49,949 nt of DNA from Clostridia bacterium (GTDB lineage: Bacteria > Bacillota > Clostridia > Christensenellales > Aristaeellaceae), in contig JAFVXE010000018.1 in NCBI GenBank assembly GCA_017501255.1, forward strand, positions 1-49,949, in the 5' to 3' direction. The notes below the pieces were generated by a model that was not told where the DNA came from, did no database searches, and was given only the letters and a program-made list of their open reading frames with translations. Shown here in pieces: positions 42,084 to 49,949 of the stretch. The position numbers and the translations under genes were made by a program. Each line of letters begins with the position of its first letter. Positions within the stretch are counted from its first letter, which is position 1.

Positions 42084-42752
42084 TTACTGCTCTGCCTGTG
42101 CCGACTGAGCCGCTGCCTTGCGATGCCTGTTCCGTATCAGCACGCCCAGCCCCAGACCAGCCAGCGAGATCACCAGCCCGATGGGCAACTTGGCAAAATC
42201 CGGCCAGATAACGGTCTTCCATACCATGTTCTGTGCCGTCACACTGGTCACATAACCAGTAAGGCTGTACATCAGGCTGAAAACCAAAGCAGCCAGCCAT
42301 TTCCACTTGCCAAACCAGTCCTGGTATCCAATGATGAACGATGCAACAAAGAACAATACCGGCAGCACCAGCCAAATGACAGCCAGACTGTAGCCCATCG
42401 CATCCACGCCGCTGTGGGTAAGCCAGAAGGCGATAACACTCGCTGCCCACACGCCCAATGTGATCAGCACCAGCGTCAGTTTCATGCGCCTCTCGTTGCT
42501 TTTGACGGTATTGGTGCTTTCCTCCAGATAGTCCCGATAGGTTTGTTTCACGGAATCTTCCTCCTTCAGCAGGCGATCCAGACTGACGGCATAGAGATCG
42601 CTCATTTTGATCACGCTGAGGATATCAGGATAGGTGCGGCCCGTTTCCCAGTTGGAGATGGTCTGGCGGCTTACACCCAAAGCCTCTGCGGCGGCTTCCT
42701 GGGTCAGGCCCTTGTCCTGACGGGCTTTTTTGATCATGGTTGCGATATCCAT
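42084..42752 (-). CDS. XRE-family regulator with C-terminal membrane domain
   Basis: A 222-residue protein. N-terminal Cro/CI helix-turn-helix (about 5-60: IKKARQDKGLTQEAAAEALGVSRQTISNWE, RTYPDILSVIKMSDLYAVS), a charged linker, and about four hydrophobic helices (LTLVLITLGVWAASVIAFWL, YSLAVIWLVLPVLFFVASFI, WLAALVFSLMYSLTGYV, LPIGLVISLAGLGLGVLI). It would bind DNA while tethered to the membrane. GGAGG precedes the start. Two dyads in the divergent region (42828-42845, 42861-42878) are likely operators for autoregulation and for the Gin-like gene. Confidence 0.92.
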   Translation of the reverse strand: MDIATMIKKARQDKGLTQEAAAEALGVSRQTISNWETGRTYPDILSVIKMSDLYAVSLDRLLKEEDSVKQTYRDYLEESTNTVKSNERRMKLTLVLITLGVWAASVIAFWLTHSGVDAMGYSLAVIWLVLPVLFFVASFIIGYQDWFGKWKWLAALVFSLMYSLTGYVTSVTAQNMVWKTVIWPDFAKLPIGLVISLAGLGLGVLIRNRHRKAAAQSAQAEQ

Positions 42753-42827
42753 CGTCTGCGCCTCCTGTGTGATGCTGTTCCCTGCGTAGGAACGCCATCA
42801 CCATATCGGATTTCTCCGTGTATTGTC

Positions 42828-42845
42828 TATCAAAATGCTTTGACA
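42828..42845. promoter_or_regulatory. XRE operator candidate 1
   Basis: TATCAAA-ATGC-TTTGACA, one mismatch from a perfect dyad and the same pattern as the second site, centred 33 bases away, about three helical turns. Confidence 0.6.
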
Positions 42846-42860
42846 CAGGGCGTTTTCCGC

Positions 42861-42878
42861 TGTCAAAATCCTTTGACA
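42861..42878. promoter_or_regulatory. XRE operator candidate 2
   Basis: Perfect dyad TGTCAAA-ATCC-TTTGACA. It lies 78 bases upstream of the Gin-like start; site 1 lies 76 bases upstream of the XRE start. Confidence 0.65.
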
Positions 42879-42955
42879 CTGCCCATCGTGCATACTTTCC
42901 CTTATCCCCGGGCAACCTGAGAACACTTACCAGTATTGGAAAGGGATGGTGTGCC

Positions 42956-43129
42956 ATGAATGAACCCCGTTGCCTGCTGTGCGGACGGCATTTTCCCACC
43001 GGCCTGAGCATCATGGGCTGTTTTCTTTGTTTTCCCTGTGAAAAGCACCTGCGCAGCATGGCGGCTGCACAAGTGCCCACGCAAACCCGCAACAAATTGT
43101 TTACACTGTATTGTACCCGGGGGTCGTAG
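42956..43129 (+). CDS. Small Gin-like (CsfB) zinc-finger protein
   Basis: A 57-residue protein with C6-x2-C9, then 15 residues, then C25-x2-C28 followed by E-K, the spacing of the Gin family, which inhibits the forespore sigma factor G in Bacillus. The block GLSIMGCFLCFPCEKHL resembles the second zinc knuckle of that family; an extra cysteine, C22, is present. The C-terminus (about 35-57) does not look conserved. The site GGAAAGGGATGG is a weak ribosome binding site. It is divergent from the membrane XRE regulator, sharing two operator-like dyads with it. A different small treble-clef role is possible. Confidence 0.65.
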   Translation: MNEPRCLLCGRHFPTGLSIMGCFLCFPCEKHLRSMAAAQVPTQTRNKLFTLYCTRGS

Positions 43130-43219
43130 AAACAGTTCCTCTTCTGCTTAGATTCCTCATTACTGCGTTACGTTTGCATCGCAATGCACGCATAACCAGT
43201 ATCCACTGCATTCTTCAAA

Positions 43220-45457
43220 TCAGTTCTCGTTTGCAGTATGCAGACTGCGGTACTGCCCCGGGGTGAGCCCAGTTTGCTGCTTGAAGTTGCGGATAAAGGA
43301 GGATACGTTCAGCATACCGATTTTCTCGCCGATGGCCTGGATGGATTCCGTGGTTTCCACCAACAGACGGCAGGCCTCTGCACGGCGGAGCGCCTGCACA
43401 TAGTCGGAGATGCTCTGCCCGGTCTGGCTCTTGAAATAATGGGACAAATTGGAAGGCGTCAGATTGAAATCCTCCGCCACAGAATAGATGGAAAAGTTGG
43501 GGTCGAAGCAGTTGGTTTCCACATACTGCCGGATATGGGCCACCCGCTCGTCGCATTTGTCCGTCCGCATCTGACGGATGGACTGGCAGGCAGTCTGAAT
43601 CACTTCCTCCAGAAGAACCACCAGCTCCTGAATGGTATCAAAGCCCGCAAGGCGCTCCAGCATACTGTCAGCAGGGCGCAGGGCATCGCTGTCCGCAATG
43701 GAATACAGGTTGTGCAGCGTAACATTGATGACATCATAACAGATCATCCGTGCCACAGGGAAGGAGCAGCCATTTTCGCCAATGTTCTTCATGATGCCAT
43801 GGATGCAGTTGGTGGTGGCATCGGCATCCAGTTGCAAAAGGTTCCATTGCAGGGCTTCCAGCTCCTGAAGCGGATAGTAGCTCTGGCTGCGGGAATTGTC
43901 CGCTTCATCCGAAAAGAAGGCAATAAAGCTGCTGCCCAGAATCAGCTTGTTGTTCAGTGCGGCTACGGATTGCAGATAGGCAGCCTCCAGCGAGGATGCT
44001 TCACAGGGCAGGCTGACGCCGAAGGCAAGCTGGCATTGCAGCACATTTTGCAAATGCTCCTGAAGGGGATAGAGATATTGCTCCCAATCGCCCTCCGTGC
44101 GTTCGTGGGGGAACAAAAGCGCCATGAAGCCGCTGTCCGGCGGGTTTTCGCACAGGATGGCATCGCTGCACCCGAAGGATTCTGACATCAGCGCTGTGCG
44201 CATCACATTGGCGGCAGTGCCCTTTTTCTTGGGAAAGGATACGGCCACCACTGTCCAGCAGGGAGAAGCCATCAGGTCCAGGCCGTTTTCCCGGGCACGC
44301 TCCAGCATGGTGGCATTGTCACGATCCCCGCGCAGAATGTGACTGAGGCAGCTCTGCACCAACGTATCCCGGTTGCTTTCCAACCGTCGGCGGTAGCTGT
44401 CGCTGTCCAGGGATAGCTGCCGGAGCACCGTGGATACCTGCTCCAGCTCGGTGCCCTGTGCGGCAGGGGCATAGGCCAGCGCCTGCATACGCAGCTGCTG
44501 CCAGGGCTTGTAATGGCGAACAGCAAAAAAGTATACCGCAATGCCGCCCAGCAGCGTGGTAATGACCATGAACAGCGACATCTTCAGCAATATCCTGTTC
44601 AGCGGCGCTTCCACAGCAGCCACCGGAACGGCGATCACATACTGCCAGCCGGTGCTTTTCGAGTGGGCGGCCGTCAGGAAATACGCTGTATGGTCGATGG
44701 TCATCCGTTTCTGCTCGCCAACCGGCAGGTTTTTCAGTTTGGCTGTATCCGCCTCCGGGAAAGCGTTCTGATCGGTCATGACCATCTCGCCCAGATGATC
44801 GAAAACATACACATGGCCGCCGTACTCCGAAGCCACATCCGCAATCACGCTGCGCAGGCGCTTGACGGGGATCATATACACCGAACGGATTTTGGGTGAA
44901 ATATTGCCCCTTTGCACCGCAACAAACAGGGTGATGTACTCGCCGGACTGACCGCCGAATTGCATCACGCTGTCGCAGCCCCAGGTGACAATGCCTGCCT
45001 CATGGGCGATGGTGTCGTAGAAATCCTGCAGGGTATGGTTGCTGTAACGGTACTGCTGCTCAAAAAAACGCTCGGGAGAAAGAACGCCTATATTGGAAAA
45101 AATATGTTTGCCATCCTCCGCATACACCAGGATCATTTCTGGCAGCGTGGTGATGGATTTGTAGGTGCTCAGCGTGGTCACCGCTTCTCTGGCAGCCATG
45201 ATATCATCGCCGATTTTGGCAGGGTGCAGAGAGGAACTGTTCTGAATCAGATAGGAAAGCTGAATGATCTGTTCCATCTGCGAATCGAAGTTTTTCTGTA
45301 CCTGCGTGATGGCGCGGTTGTTGCTGTCGGCAATTTCTTCGGTGAAGCGCTCCATCAGGGAGGAATAGAACGCCAGGCAGAGCACCAGCAGCGGCAGAAA
45401 CAGAACGAACGAATAGGAAAGGATGTACCGTAAAAAAGTCTTGCTGCGGAATCTCAT
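43220..45457 (-). CDS. YesS-like transmembrane AraC-family regulator
   Basis: A 745-residue one-component sensor. N-terminal helix (about 10-32, ILSYSFVLFLPLLVLCLAFY), an extracytoplasmic Cache-like region (about 33-285), a second helix (MSLFMVITTLLGGIAVYFF), a long cytoplasmic linker, and a C-terminal AraC-type DNA-binding domain (about 645-745: IYSVAEDFNLTPSNLSHYFK; GEKIGMLNVSSFIRNFKQ). Same layout and length as Bacillus YesS, which controls rhamnogalacturonan genes. The start at 45457 follows GAAGGGAG; an ATG at 45481 is less well placed. Divergent from the third importer, so that importer is the probable target and its substrate the probable signal. Confidence 0.93.
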   Translation of the reverse strand: MRFRSKTFLRYILSYSFVLFLPLLVLCLAFYSSLMERFTEEIADSNNRAITQVQKNFDSQMEQIIQLSYLIQNSSSLHPAKIGDDIMAAREAVTTLSTYKSITTLPEMILVYAEDGKHIFSNIGVLSPERFFEQQYRYSNHTLQDFYDTIAHEAGIVTWGCDSVMQFGGQSGEYITLFVAVQRGNISPKIRSVYMIPVKRLRSVIADVASEYGGHVYVFDHLGEMVMTDQNAFPEADTAKLKNLPVGEQKRMTIDHTAYFLTAAHSKSTGWQYVIAVPVAAVEAPLNRILLKMSLFMVITTLLGGIAVYFFAVRHYKPWQQLRMQALAYAPAAQGTELEQVSTVLRQLSLDSDSYRRRLESNRDTLVQSCLSHILRGDRDNATMLERARENGLDLMASPCWTVVAVSFPKKKGTAANVMRTALMSESFGCSDAILCENPPDSGFMALLFPHERTEGDWEQYLYPLQEHLQNVLQCQLAFGVSLPCEASSLEAAYLQSVAALNNKLILGSSFIAFFSDEADNSRSQSYYPLQELEALQWNLLQLDADATTNCIHGIMKNIGENGCSFPVARMICYDVINVTLHNLYSIADSDALRPADSMLERLAGFDTIQELVVLLEEVIQTACQSIRQMRTDKCDERVAHIRQYVETNCFDPNFSIYSVAEDFNLTPSNLSHYFKSQTGQSISDYVQALRRAEACRLLVETTESIQAIGEKIGMLNVSSFIRNFKQQTGLTPGQYRSLHTANEN

Positions 45458-45504
45458 GAAACGGCTCCCTTCCTGATGCAAAAATGCCCGATTGTGGTGT
45501 ATTC

Positions 45505-45533
45505 AGCATACCATAACCCGCCGCCATGAGCAA
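45505..45533 (-). promoter_or_regulatory. Promoter of the YesS-like gene
   Basis: Minus strand TTGCTC (45528-45533), 17 bases, TATGCT (45505-45510), 48 bases upstream of the start. A second possible -10, TACAAT, lies farther upstream near 45538. Confidence 0.55.
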
Positions 45534-45687
45534 GAATTGTATACTGTATTCAAAATGCTTGTTTTTTAACGGTTTCATTGATTTGTTTTCATCAAATAAA
45601 TATGTATTCACAAAATGAAGATTGAACATTTGGGAGGAAAACGCTAACATTAGTACATCGAAAAACAAAACCAATGGGGGTGTCCAT

Positions 45688-46641
45688 ATGAGCCAGGCCA
45701 CGCAAAATGCGCTCAGAGCAAACAGGCGCACCGCCTCCTACCGGAAATGGAAGCGAGTTCTGAGAAACTGGCAGCTGTATGTGTTTTTGATTCCGACCAT
45801 TCTGTATTTTCTGGTGTTCCGCTATTATCCCATGTACGGTTTGCAGATCGCATTCCGCAACTATAAAGCCTCCAAGGGTATCTGGGGCAGCCAATGGGTT
45901 GGTTTCAAAAACTTTCAGCGCTTCTTTGCCACAGCCGACTTCTGGCAGCTTTTGGAGAATACGCTGGCCATCAGCGTGGGCAATCTGCTGATCTCTTTCC
46001 CGGTACCCATTATTCTGGCGCTGCTGCTGAACCAGCTGCCCAGCAAGAAATACAAGAAGGTTGTTCAGACCGTTATTTATGCGCCTCACTTCATTTCCAC
46101 CGTGGTGATGGTGGGTATCATCTTCCTGTTTTTCTCTCCCTCCTCCGGCATCATCAACCACATCATCGTGGCCTTGGGCGGGCAACCCATTCACTTTATG
46201 GCAGAGGCGGATATGTTCCGGCCGCTGTATATCGGCTCAGATATCTGGCAGGGCGCAGGCTGGGGCAGCATTCTGTATCTGGCAGCGCTGGCTTCCATCA
46301 ATCCGGAGCTGCATGAGGCTGCTGTGGTGGACGGCGCCAACAAGTTCCAGCGGGTTCTGCATATCGATATCCCCGGCATTCTGCCTACGGTTGTCATCAT
46401 GTTCATCCTCAACTCCGGCAAGGTGATGGCGGTTGGCTTCGAAAAAGCCTATCTGATGCAGACTTCCCTGAACATTTCCACATCCGAGATCATTGCCACC
46501 TATGTATACAAGCGGGGTCTTTTGAACTCTCAGTTCAGCTTCTCTGCCGCCGTGGGTATGTTCGAGTCCGTGATCAATCTTGTGCTGCTGGTGACGGTCA
46601 ACTTCATCTCTCGCAAGGTTTCCGACTCGTCGCTGTTTTAG
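45688..46641 (+). CDS. LplB/YteP-like sugar ABC transporter permease (third importer)
   Basis: A 317-residue inner-membrane permease starting MSQATQNALRANRRT after GGGGGTG. First helix LYVFLIPTILYFLVFRYYPMY, then GLQIAFRNYKASKGIWGSQWVGFKN in the usual place, EAA loop LHEAAVVDGANKFQRVLHID, and terminus SRKVSDSSLF. Twelve bases separate it from the partner permease. The upstream region (45540-45640) is AT-rich and probably holds its promoter and YesS-type binding sites, but I could not fix a convincing -35/-10 pair. Confidence 0.93.
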   Translation: MSQATQNALRANRRTASYRKWKRVLRNWQLYVFLIPTILYFLVFRYYPMYGLQIAFRNYKASKGIWGSQWVGFKNFQRFFATADFWQLLENTLAISVGNLLISFPVPIILALLLNQLPSKKYKKVVQTVIYAPHFISTVVMVGIIFLFFSPSSGIINHIIVALGGQPIHFMAEADMFRPLYIGSDIWQGAGWGSILYLAALASINPELHEAAVVDGANKFQRVLHIDIPGILPTVVIMFILNSGKVMAVGFEKAYLMQTSLNISTSEIIATYVYKRGLLNSQFSFSAAVGMFESVINLVLLVTVNFISRKVSDSSLF

Positions 46642-46653
46642 GAGGGAGCCGCC

Positions 46654-47550
46654 ATGAAAGCTGAAAATAAGATTTCCCTTTCCCGTGCAGACCGGCTCTT
46701 CGATATCTTCAACTATACGATTCTGACCATCGTACTTCTCATCGTTGCCTATCCGCTGTATTTTATCGTGATCGCATCGGTATCCGATCCCATTGCGGTC
46801 TATGCCGGCAAGGTCATGTTCTGGCCCAGCAGCTTTACCTGGGAAGGATACCAGCGTATTCTGGAATATGAATCCTTCTTTACCGGCTACCGGAACACGC
46901 TGATCTATACCGTCATCGGAACCCTTGTGAATGTTGTAATCACCATTCCCGGTGCCTATGCGCTCTCCCGCAAGGATCTGGTAGGCCGGAACGTGATGAT
47001 GATGATGGTCACCTTCACCATGATCTTCAACGGCGGTTTGATCCCCACCTATCTGCTGGTGCTGAAGCTGAACCTGTACAACAGTATGTGGGCCCTGATC
47101 CTGCCGGTTGCCGTCAGTGCCTGGAACCTGATTGTCGCCCGCACCTTCTTCCAGCAGACCATCCCGGACGAACTGCTGGAAGCCGCCACTCTGGACGGTT
47201 GCAGCAACTTTCAGTTCTTCATGCAGGTGGTTTTGCCCCTGTCCAAATCCATCGTAGCAGTAATGGTGCTGTTCTATGCCGTCAACCACTGGAATGGCTA
47301 CTTCAACGCCCTGATCTACCTGAAGTCCCCGGACAAGTATCCCTTGCAGCTGGTGCTGCGCAACATTCTCTTTGAAAACTCCCTGGGCGATATGGTGGAG
47401 GATGCCTCCACCCTGGCTGCCCAGCAGCGCATGGGCGACCTGATCAAGTACGGCGTCATCATGGCCTCCAGCTTGCCCCTGCTGATCCTCTATCCCTTCC
47501 TGCAGCGCTACTTCATTCAGGGCGTCATGATCGGCGCAGTGAAGGGCTGA
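46654..47550 (+). CDS. YtcP/CarB-like sugar ABC transporter permease (third importer)
   Basis: A 298-residue partner permease. Ribosome binding site AGGAGGG. First helix near YTILTIVLLIVAYPLYFIVI; MMMMVTFTMIFNGGLIPTYL is the subfamily block; EAA loop LLEAATLDGCSNFQFFMQVVLP; terminus YFIQGVMIGAVKG. No ATPase follows. Confidence 0.93.
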   Translation: MKAENKISLSRADRLFDIFNYTILTIVLLIVAYPLYFIVIASVSDPIAVYAGKVMFWPSSFTWEGYQRILEYESFFTGYRNTLIYTVIGTLVNVVITIPGAYALSRKDLVGRNVMMMMVTFTMIFNGGLIPTYLLVLKLNLYNSMWALILPVAVSAWNLIVARTFFQQTIPDELLEAATLDGCSNFQFFMQVVLPLSKSIVAVMVLFYAVNHWNGYFNALIYLKSPDKYPLQLVLRNILFENSLGDMVEDASTLAAQQRMGDLIKYGVIMASSLPLLILYPFLQRYFIQGVMIGAVKG

Positions 47551-47560
47551 CAAATGGAAC

Positions 47561-47580
47561 TAACGCTTAGGGAAGCGTTA
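47561..47580 (+). promoter_or_regulatory. Intercistronic hairpin before the binding-protein gene
   Basis: Perfect 8-bp arms TAACGCTT/AAGCGTTA with an AGGG loop, between the permease stop and the binding-protein ribosome binding site. No T tract; it may stabilise the 5' end of a processed binding-protein mRNA. Confidence 0.5.
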
Positions 47581-47603
47581 TCAATATCAAAGGAGGTACC
47601 TCT

Positions 47604-49169
47604 ATGAAACGGTTGGTTTGCCTGTTGTTGACCCTCGTGCTGGTGCTGGGCTCCGTATCCGCGCTGGCCACCTCGTATCCCCTGACGGAAGAGAAGGCGG
47701 AGTTCCGTCTGATCATCCGTGTGCGTCCCCTGCACGGCAATCCCGATGAGATGGAGCTCTTCAAGCGCATGGAAGAGCTGACCAATGTACACATTGTCTG
47801 GGATCAGATTCCCCAGGCTGAATACGACGAGCAGAAGAACCTGCTGCTGGGCGCTGGTCAGGATCTGCCCGAAGGCTTCTTCGGCAAGTTCTCCCTGTCC
47901 GCTTCCGATCTGGTCACCTACGGTTCTCAGGGCTACTTCCTGCCCCTGAATGATCTGATCGACCAGTATGCTCCCAACCTGAAGGCCCTGTTTGAGGCTC
48001 ATCCCGAAATCAAGGCCATGGTTACCGCTCCCGATGGCAACATCTACTCCACCCCCTATGTGCAGCAGGGTGAAGACGGCACCATCGCCAGCAACATGAT
48101 GATCAACGTCAAGTGGCTGGAAAAGTTGGGTCTGGAAAAACCCACCACCATGGAAGAACTCAAGACCGTGCTGACCGCTTTCCGTGATCAGGATCCCAAC
48201 GGCAACGGCCTGCAGGATGAAATCCCCATGACCTTCAAGTTCAACGGCTCTCAGCGTGACATCGGCGGCCTGTTCGGCGCTTTCGGCTATCCGGACACCA
48301 TGACCGACGACGGCCACCACCTGGTGCTGGATGACGGCAAGGTTGTGTTCGTTCCCGCCACCGAAGGCTACAAGGAAGCCTGCAAGTATCTCTACGAAAA
48401 CTTCTTCTCCCAGGGCCTGATCGACATGGAAGGCTTCACCATGGATAAGAAGACCTACAATGCGCAGAACCAGGGCGAAATCGCCAACATCGGTGTGTTC
48501 ATGTGCTGGAACTCCTTCGACCTGGGCACCGTGCACGAGGCTGAGTACGAGCCCCTGTCCCCCATGCTGGGCCCGAACGGCACCACTTCCTGGGGCTGGA
48601 CCACTTCCAACAACATGATGTCCACCGGTTTCACCATCACCAAGGAATGCAAGAATCCCGAGCTGCTGATGCAGTGGGTGGATACCTTCTATGATCCCTA
48701 CTGGTCCATGCAGTGCGACCTGGGCCCCGTGGGCATCAACCTGATTGACAACGGCGACGGCACCTACGGCTACGCTGAAGTGCCCGAAGGCATGAGCTAT
48801 GACGAGTTCCGCTATATGGAAGCCTTCGCTTCCGACGGCCCCATCGCTCTCACCAGCGACTACTTCAACACCGTCATCACCCGCAGCCCCGGTCATCAGG
48901 CCAAGTACGACCGTAACGAAAACTACTATCGCCAGTACGCCATCTATGAGTACGTGCCCTCCATGCTGATGAGCGAAGAGGACAACGATGCTCTGAGCCT
49001 GATCCAGACCGACATTCTCAGCTACACCAACGAAATGCGCGCCAAGTGGCTCGCTTACGGCGGCGTGGAAGAAGAATGGGATGCCTACATCCAGCGTCTG
49101 GAGAGCATGGGCCTGGCCGAGTATGTGGACATTTACCAGAATGCCTATACCGCTGCCTATGGTAACTAA
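47604..49169 (+). CDS. Solute-binding protein (third importer)
   Basis: A 521-residue exported binding protein. Signal peptide MKRLVCLLLTLVLVLGSVSALA, cleaved before TSYPL; a cysteine at position 6 is too early for a lipobox. Family features: KRMEELTNVHIVWDQIPQAEYDEQKNLLL, EAHPEIKAMVTAPDGNIYSTPYV, PTTMEELKTVLTAFRDQDPNGNGLQDEIP and LLMQWVDTFYDPYWSM, typical of LplA/YtcQ-type proteins of LplB importers. AAAGGAGG precedes the start. Substrate unknown; given YesS similarity and nearby galactan enzymes, pectin-derived oligosaccharides are plausible. A strong terminator follows. Confidence 0.92.
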   Translation: MKRLVCLLLTLVLVLGSVSALATSYPLTEEKAEFRLIIRVRPLHGNPDEMELFKRMEELTNVHIVWDQIPQAEYDEQKNLLLGAGQDLPEGFFGKFSLSASDLVTYGSQGYFLPLNDLIDQYAPNLKALFEAHPEIKAMVTAPDGNIYSTPYVQQGEDGTIASNMMINVKWLEKLGLEKPTTMEELKTVLTAFRDQDPNGNGLQDEIPMTFKFNGSQRDIGGLFGAFGYPDTMTDDGHHLVLDDGKVVFVPATEGYKEACKYLYENFFSQGLIDMEGFTMDKKTYNAQNQGEIANIGVFMCWNSFDLGTVHEAEYEPLSPMLGPNGTTSWGWTTSNNMMSTGFTITKECKNPELLMQWVDTFYDPYWSMQCDLGPVGINLIDNGDGTYGYAEVPEGMSYDEFRYMEAFASDGPIALTSDYFNTVITRSPGHQAKYDRNENYYRQYAIYEYVPSMLMSEEDNDALSLIQTDILSYTNEMRAKWLAYGGVEEEWDAYIQRLESMGLAEYVDIYQNAYTAAYGN

Positions 49170-49194
49170 GATGTAACGGGTTCCCTCTTTTTGG

Positions 49195-49225
49195 GCGGAG
49201 ACTGCGAAAGCAGTCTCCGCTGTTT
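49195..49225 (+). terminator. Terminator of the third importer operon
   Basis: Perfect 11-bp arms GCGGAGACTGC/GCAGTCTCCGC with a GAAA tetraloop, followed by TGTTTT, 26 bases after the stop. Confidence 0.9.
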
Positions 49226-49238
49226 TGTGCAAACAAAG

Positions 49239-49282
49239 CGCCCCGCTGGTTTTTCCTCCTTATTCGGAAAACCAGCGGGGCG
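49239..49282 (-). terminator. Terminator of rlmH
   Basis: Arms CGCCCCGCTGGTTTT and AAAACCAGCGGGGCG around a 14-base loop; on the minus strand it is followed by CTTTGTTT. It lies 27 bases beyond the rlmH stop. Confidence 0.8.
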
Positions 49283-49308
49283 TTGCAATACTATTCATCT
49301 TTCTCTGC

Positions 49309-49788
49309 TTACTTGTGATACCGCTCCCCCGCATTCAGCTTGGCTGCCCGGTAGAGCTGCTCCATCAGCATCACCCGGGCCAGCTGGTGCGGGAAGGTCA
49401 TGGCGCTCATGCTCATGTGTTCCTGCGCCCGGCGGGTCACGGCTTCATCCAGCCCCAGCGAGCCGCCAATGACAAAAATGATGTCGCTTTTCCCCTCCAC
49501 GAACAGGGTTTGCAGCTTCTGGGCCAGTTTCTCGCTGGTAAGGCCCTTGCCCTCGATACACATGGCGATCACATAGGCGTTCTGGGGAATCTTGGCCAGA
49601 ATCCGCTCGCCTTCCTTCTTCTTGACAGCATCGCACAGGGCAGGGCTGGCGTTCTGGGGTTCCCGCTCGTCCGGCAGCTCGATGATATTCACCGGCATCA
49701 GGCGGCTGAGCCGCTTCTGATATTCCTTCACCGCATCGGCAAAGTAGCTTTCCTTCAGTTTGCCCACGCACAAAATGGATACGCTCAT
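49309..49788 (-). CDS. rlmH: 23S rRNA (pseudouridine-1915-N3)-methyltransferase RlmH
   Basis: A 159-residue SPOUT methyltransferase that methylates pseudouridine 1915 in helix 69 of 23S rRNA, acting on the assembled ribosome. Full length: opening ILCVGKLKESYFADAVKEY, KKKEGERIL, the knot-forming FVIGGSLGLDEAV, and the conserved end TFPHQLARVMLMEQLYRA followed by the C-terminal GERYHK. Its ATG overlaps the stop of the upstream gene by four bases, so the two are coupled. Confidence 0.97.
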   Translation of the reverse strand: MSVSILCVGKLKESYFADAVKEYQKRLSRLMPVNIIELPDEREPQNASPALCDAVKKKEGERILAKIPQNAYVIAMCIEGKGLTSEKLAQKLQTLFVEGKSDIIFVIGGSLGLDEAVTRRAQEHMSMSAMTFPHQLARVMLMEQLYRAAKLNAGERYHK

Positions 49789-49949
49789 GCCTGTGCTCCC
49801 TTCTCCATCGCTTCCAGCGTGACCAGTGTGGCATCCACCGTTACTTTGCGGAACAGACGCTCCCAGTAGGCGGCATCCCCTTCCGGCAGATGCAGCAGGT
49901 ACAACCCATCCTGCTCCTCCACCTTGGCAACCCTGTGCTGGTGGCCCAG
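49785..49949 (-). CDS. Unknown protein, C-terminal fragment (runs off the window)
   Basis: The last 54 residues of a minus-strand gene, from LGHQHRVAKVEEQDGLYLLH to LVTLEAMEKGAQA, ending in TGA overlapping the rlmH ATG. The piece is charged and soluble-looking. It is too short to name; the four-base overlap shows it is translated together with rlmH. Confidence 0.75.
   Translation of the reverse strand: MGHQHRVAKVEEQDGLYLLHLPEGDAAYWERLFRKVTVDATLVTLEAMEKGAQA

Noticed and set aside
43130..43219. Terminator or gene after the Gin-like protein
   Set aside because: Only a weak TGCA...TGCA pairing was seen, without a stable stem or T tract.

Overview
This window looks like chromosomal DNA of a GC-rich, anaerobic, glycan-degrading member of the Bacillota (class Clostridia). 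The evidence is strong AGGAGG-type ribosome binding sites, sigma-A-like promoters, a CtsR-type operator in front of clpB, YesM/YesN and YesS-type sugar regulators, LplB/YtcP-type sugar permeases, and a small Gin-like (sigma-G inhibitor family) zinc-finger protein that points to a spore-forming lineage. A gut or rumen Clostridia of the Christensenellales type is my guess from style only; there is no rRNA marker here. No tRNA, rRNA, CRISPR array, prophage or intact insertion sequence was seen.

Layout. 1-5.5 kb: start of an unknown gene, a nitroreductase, a palindrome-rich mosaic repeat, a CofE-like ligase, and clpB under a CtsR box. 5.6-10.8 kb (minus): a malE-malF-malG-malK-type maltodextrin importer whose binding protein carries an extra C-terminal starch-binding-like module. 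10.8-11.7 kb: no intact gene; a strong promoter with a LacI-type operator, palindromic repeats and the remnant of a rhamnosidase-like gene. 11.7-19.2 kb (minus): a five-gene operon, GH94 phosphorylase, phosphohexomutase, YesM-like histidine kinase, an orphan solute-binding protein and a YesN-like response regulator. 19.4-22.9 kb (plus): a divergent LplB/YtcP/binding-protein importer. 23.5-26.6 kb (minus): two unknown membrane proteins and a secreted GH53 galactanase. 26.7-33.5 kb (plus): secreted GH13, then cytoplasmic GH31, GH36 and a histidine phosphatase. 33.6-37.3 kb: divergent DUF5060/DUF4038-type glycosidase and GH42 beta-galactosidase. 37.4-39.4 kb: a secreted tandem-repeat protein and an AraC/GyrI-like regulator. 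39.45-39.86 kb: a second, inverted copy of the mosaic repeat. 39.9-43.1 kb: fba, a DegV protein, a membrane XRE regulator divergent from the Gin-like gene. 43.2-49.2 kb: a YesS-like membrane AraC regulator divergent from a third importer (LplB/YtcP/binding protein). 49.3 kb to the end: rlmH and the tail of an upstream gene.

How it fits together. Secreted GH13 and GH53 would cut alpha-glucan and beta-1,4-galactan outside the cell. Three importers take up oligosaccharides, but the window has only one sugar ATPase (MalK/MsmX type), so the two LplB/YtcP systems probably share an ATPase, possibly this one. GH31, GH36, GH42 and the GH94 phosphorylase/mutase pair finish degradation in the cytoplasm. 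Fructose-bisphosphate aldolase then feeds glycolysis. Control appears layered: an operon-encoded three-component sensor (kinase, binding protein, response regulator), a YesS-like one-component sensor, and a dyad shared by the divergent GH53 and GH13-GH31-GH36 promoters.

The observations most worth following are: a mosaic palindromic repeat in two inverted copies about 38.7 kb apart whose differences fall in hairpin loops or as compensatory base pairs; the kinase-binding protein-response regulator arrangement tied to a GH94/mutase pair; the importer binding protein with a fused SusE/F-like module; and four solute-binding proteins that all lack a convincing lipobox.
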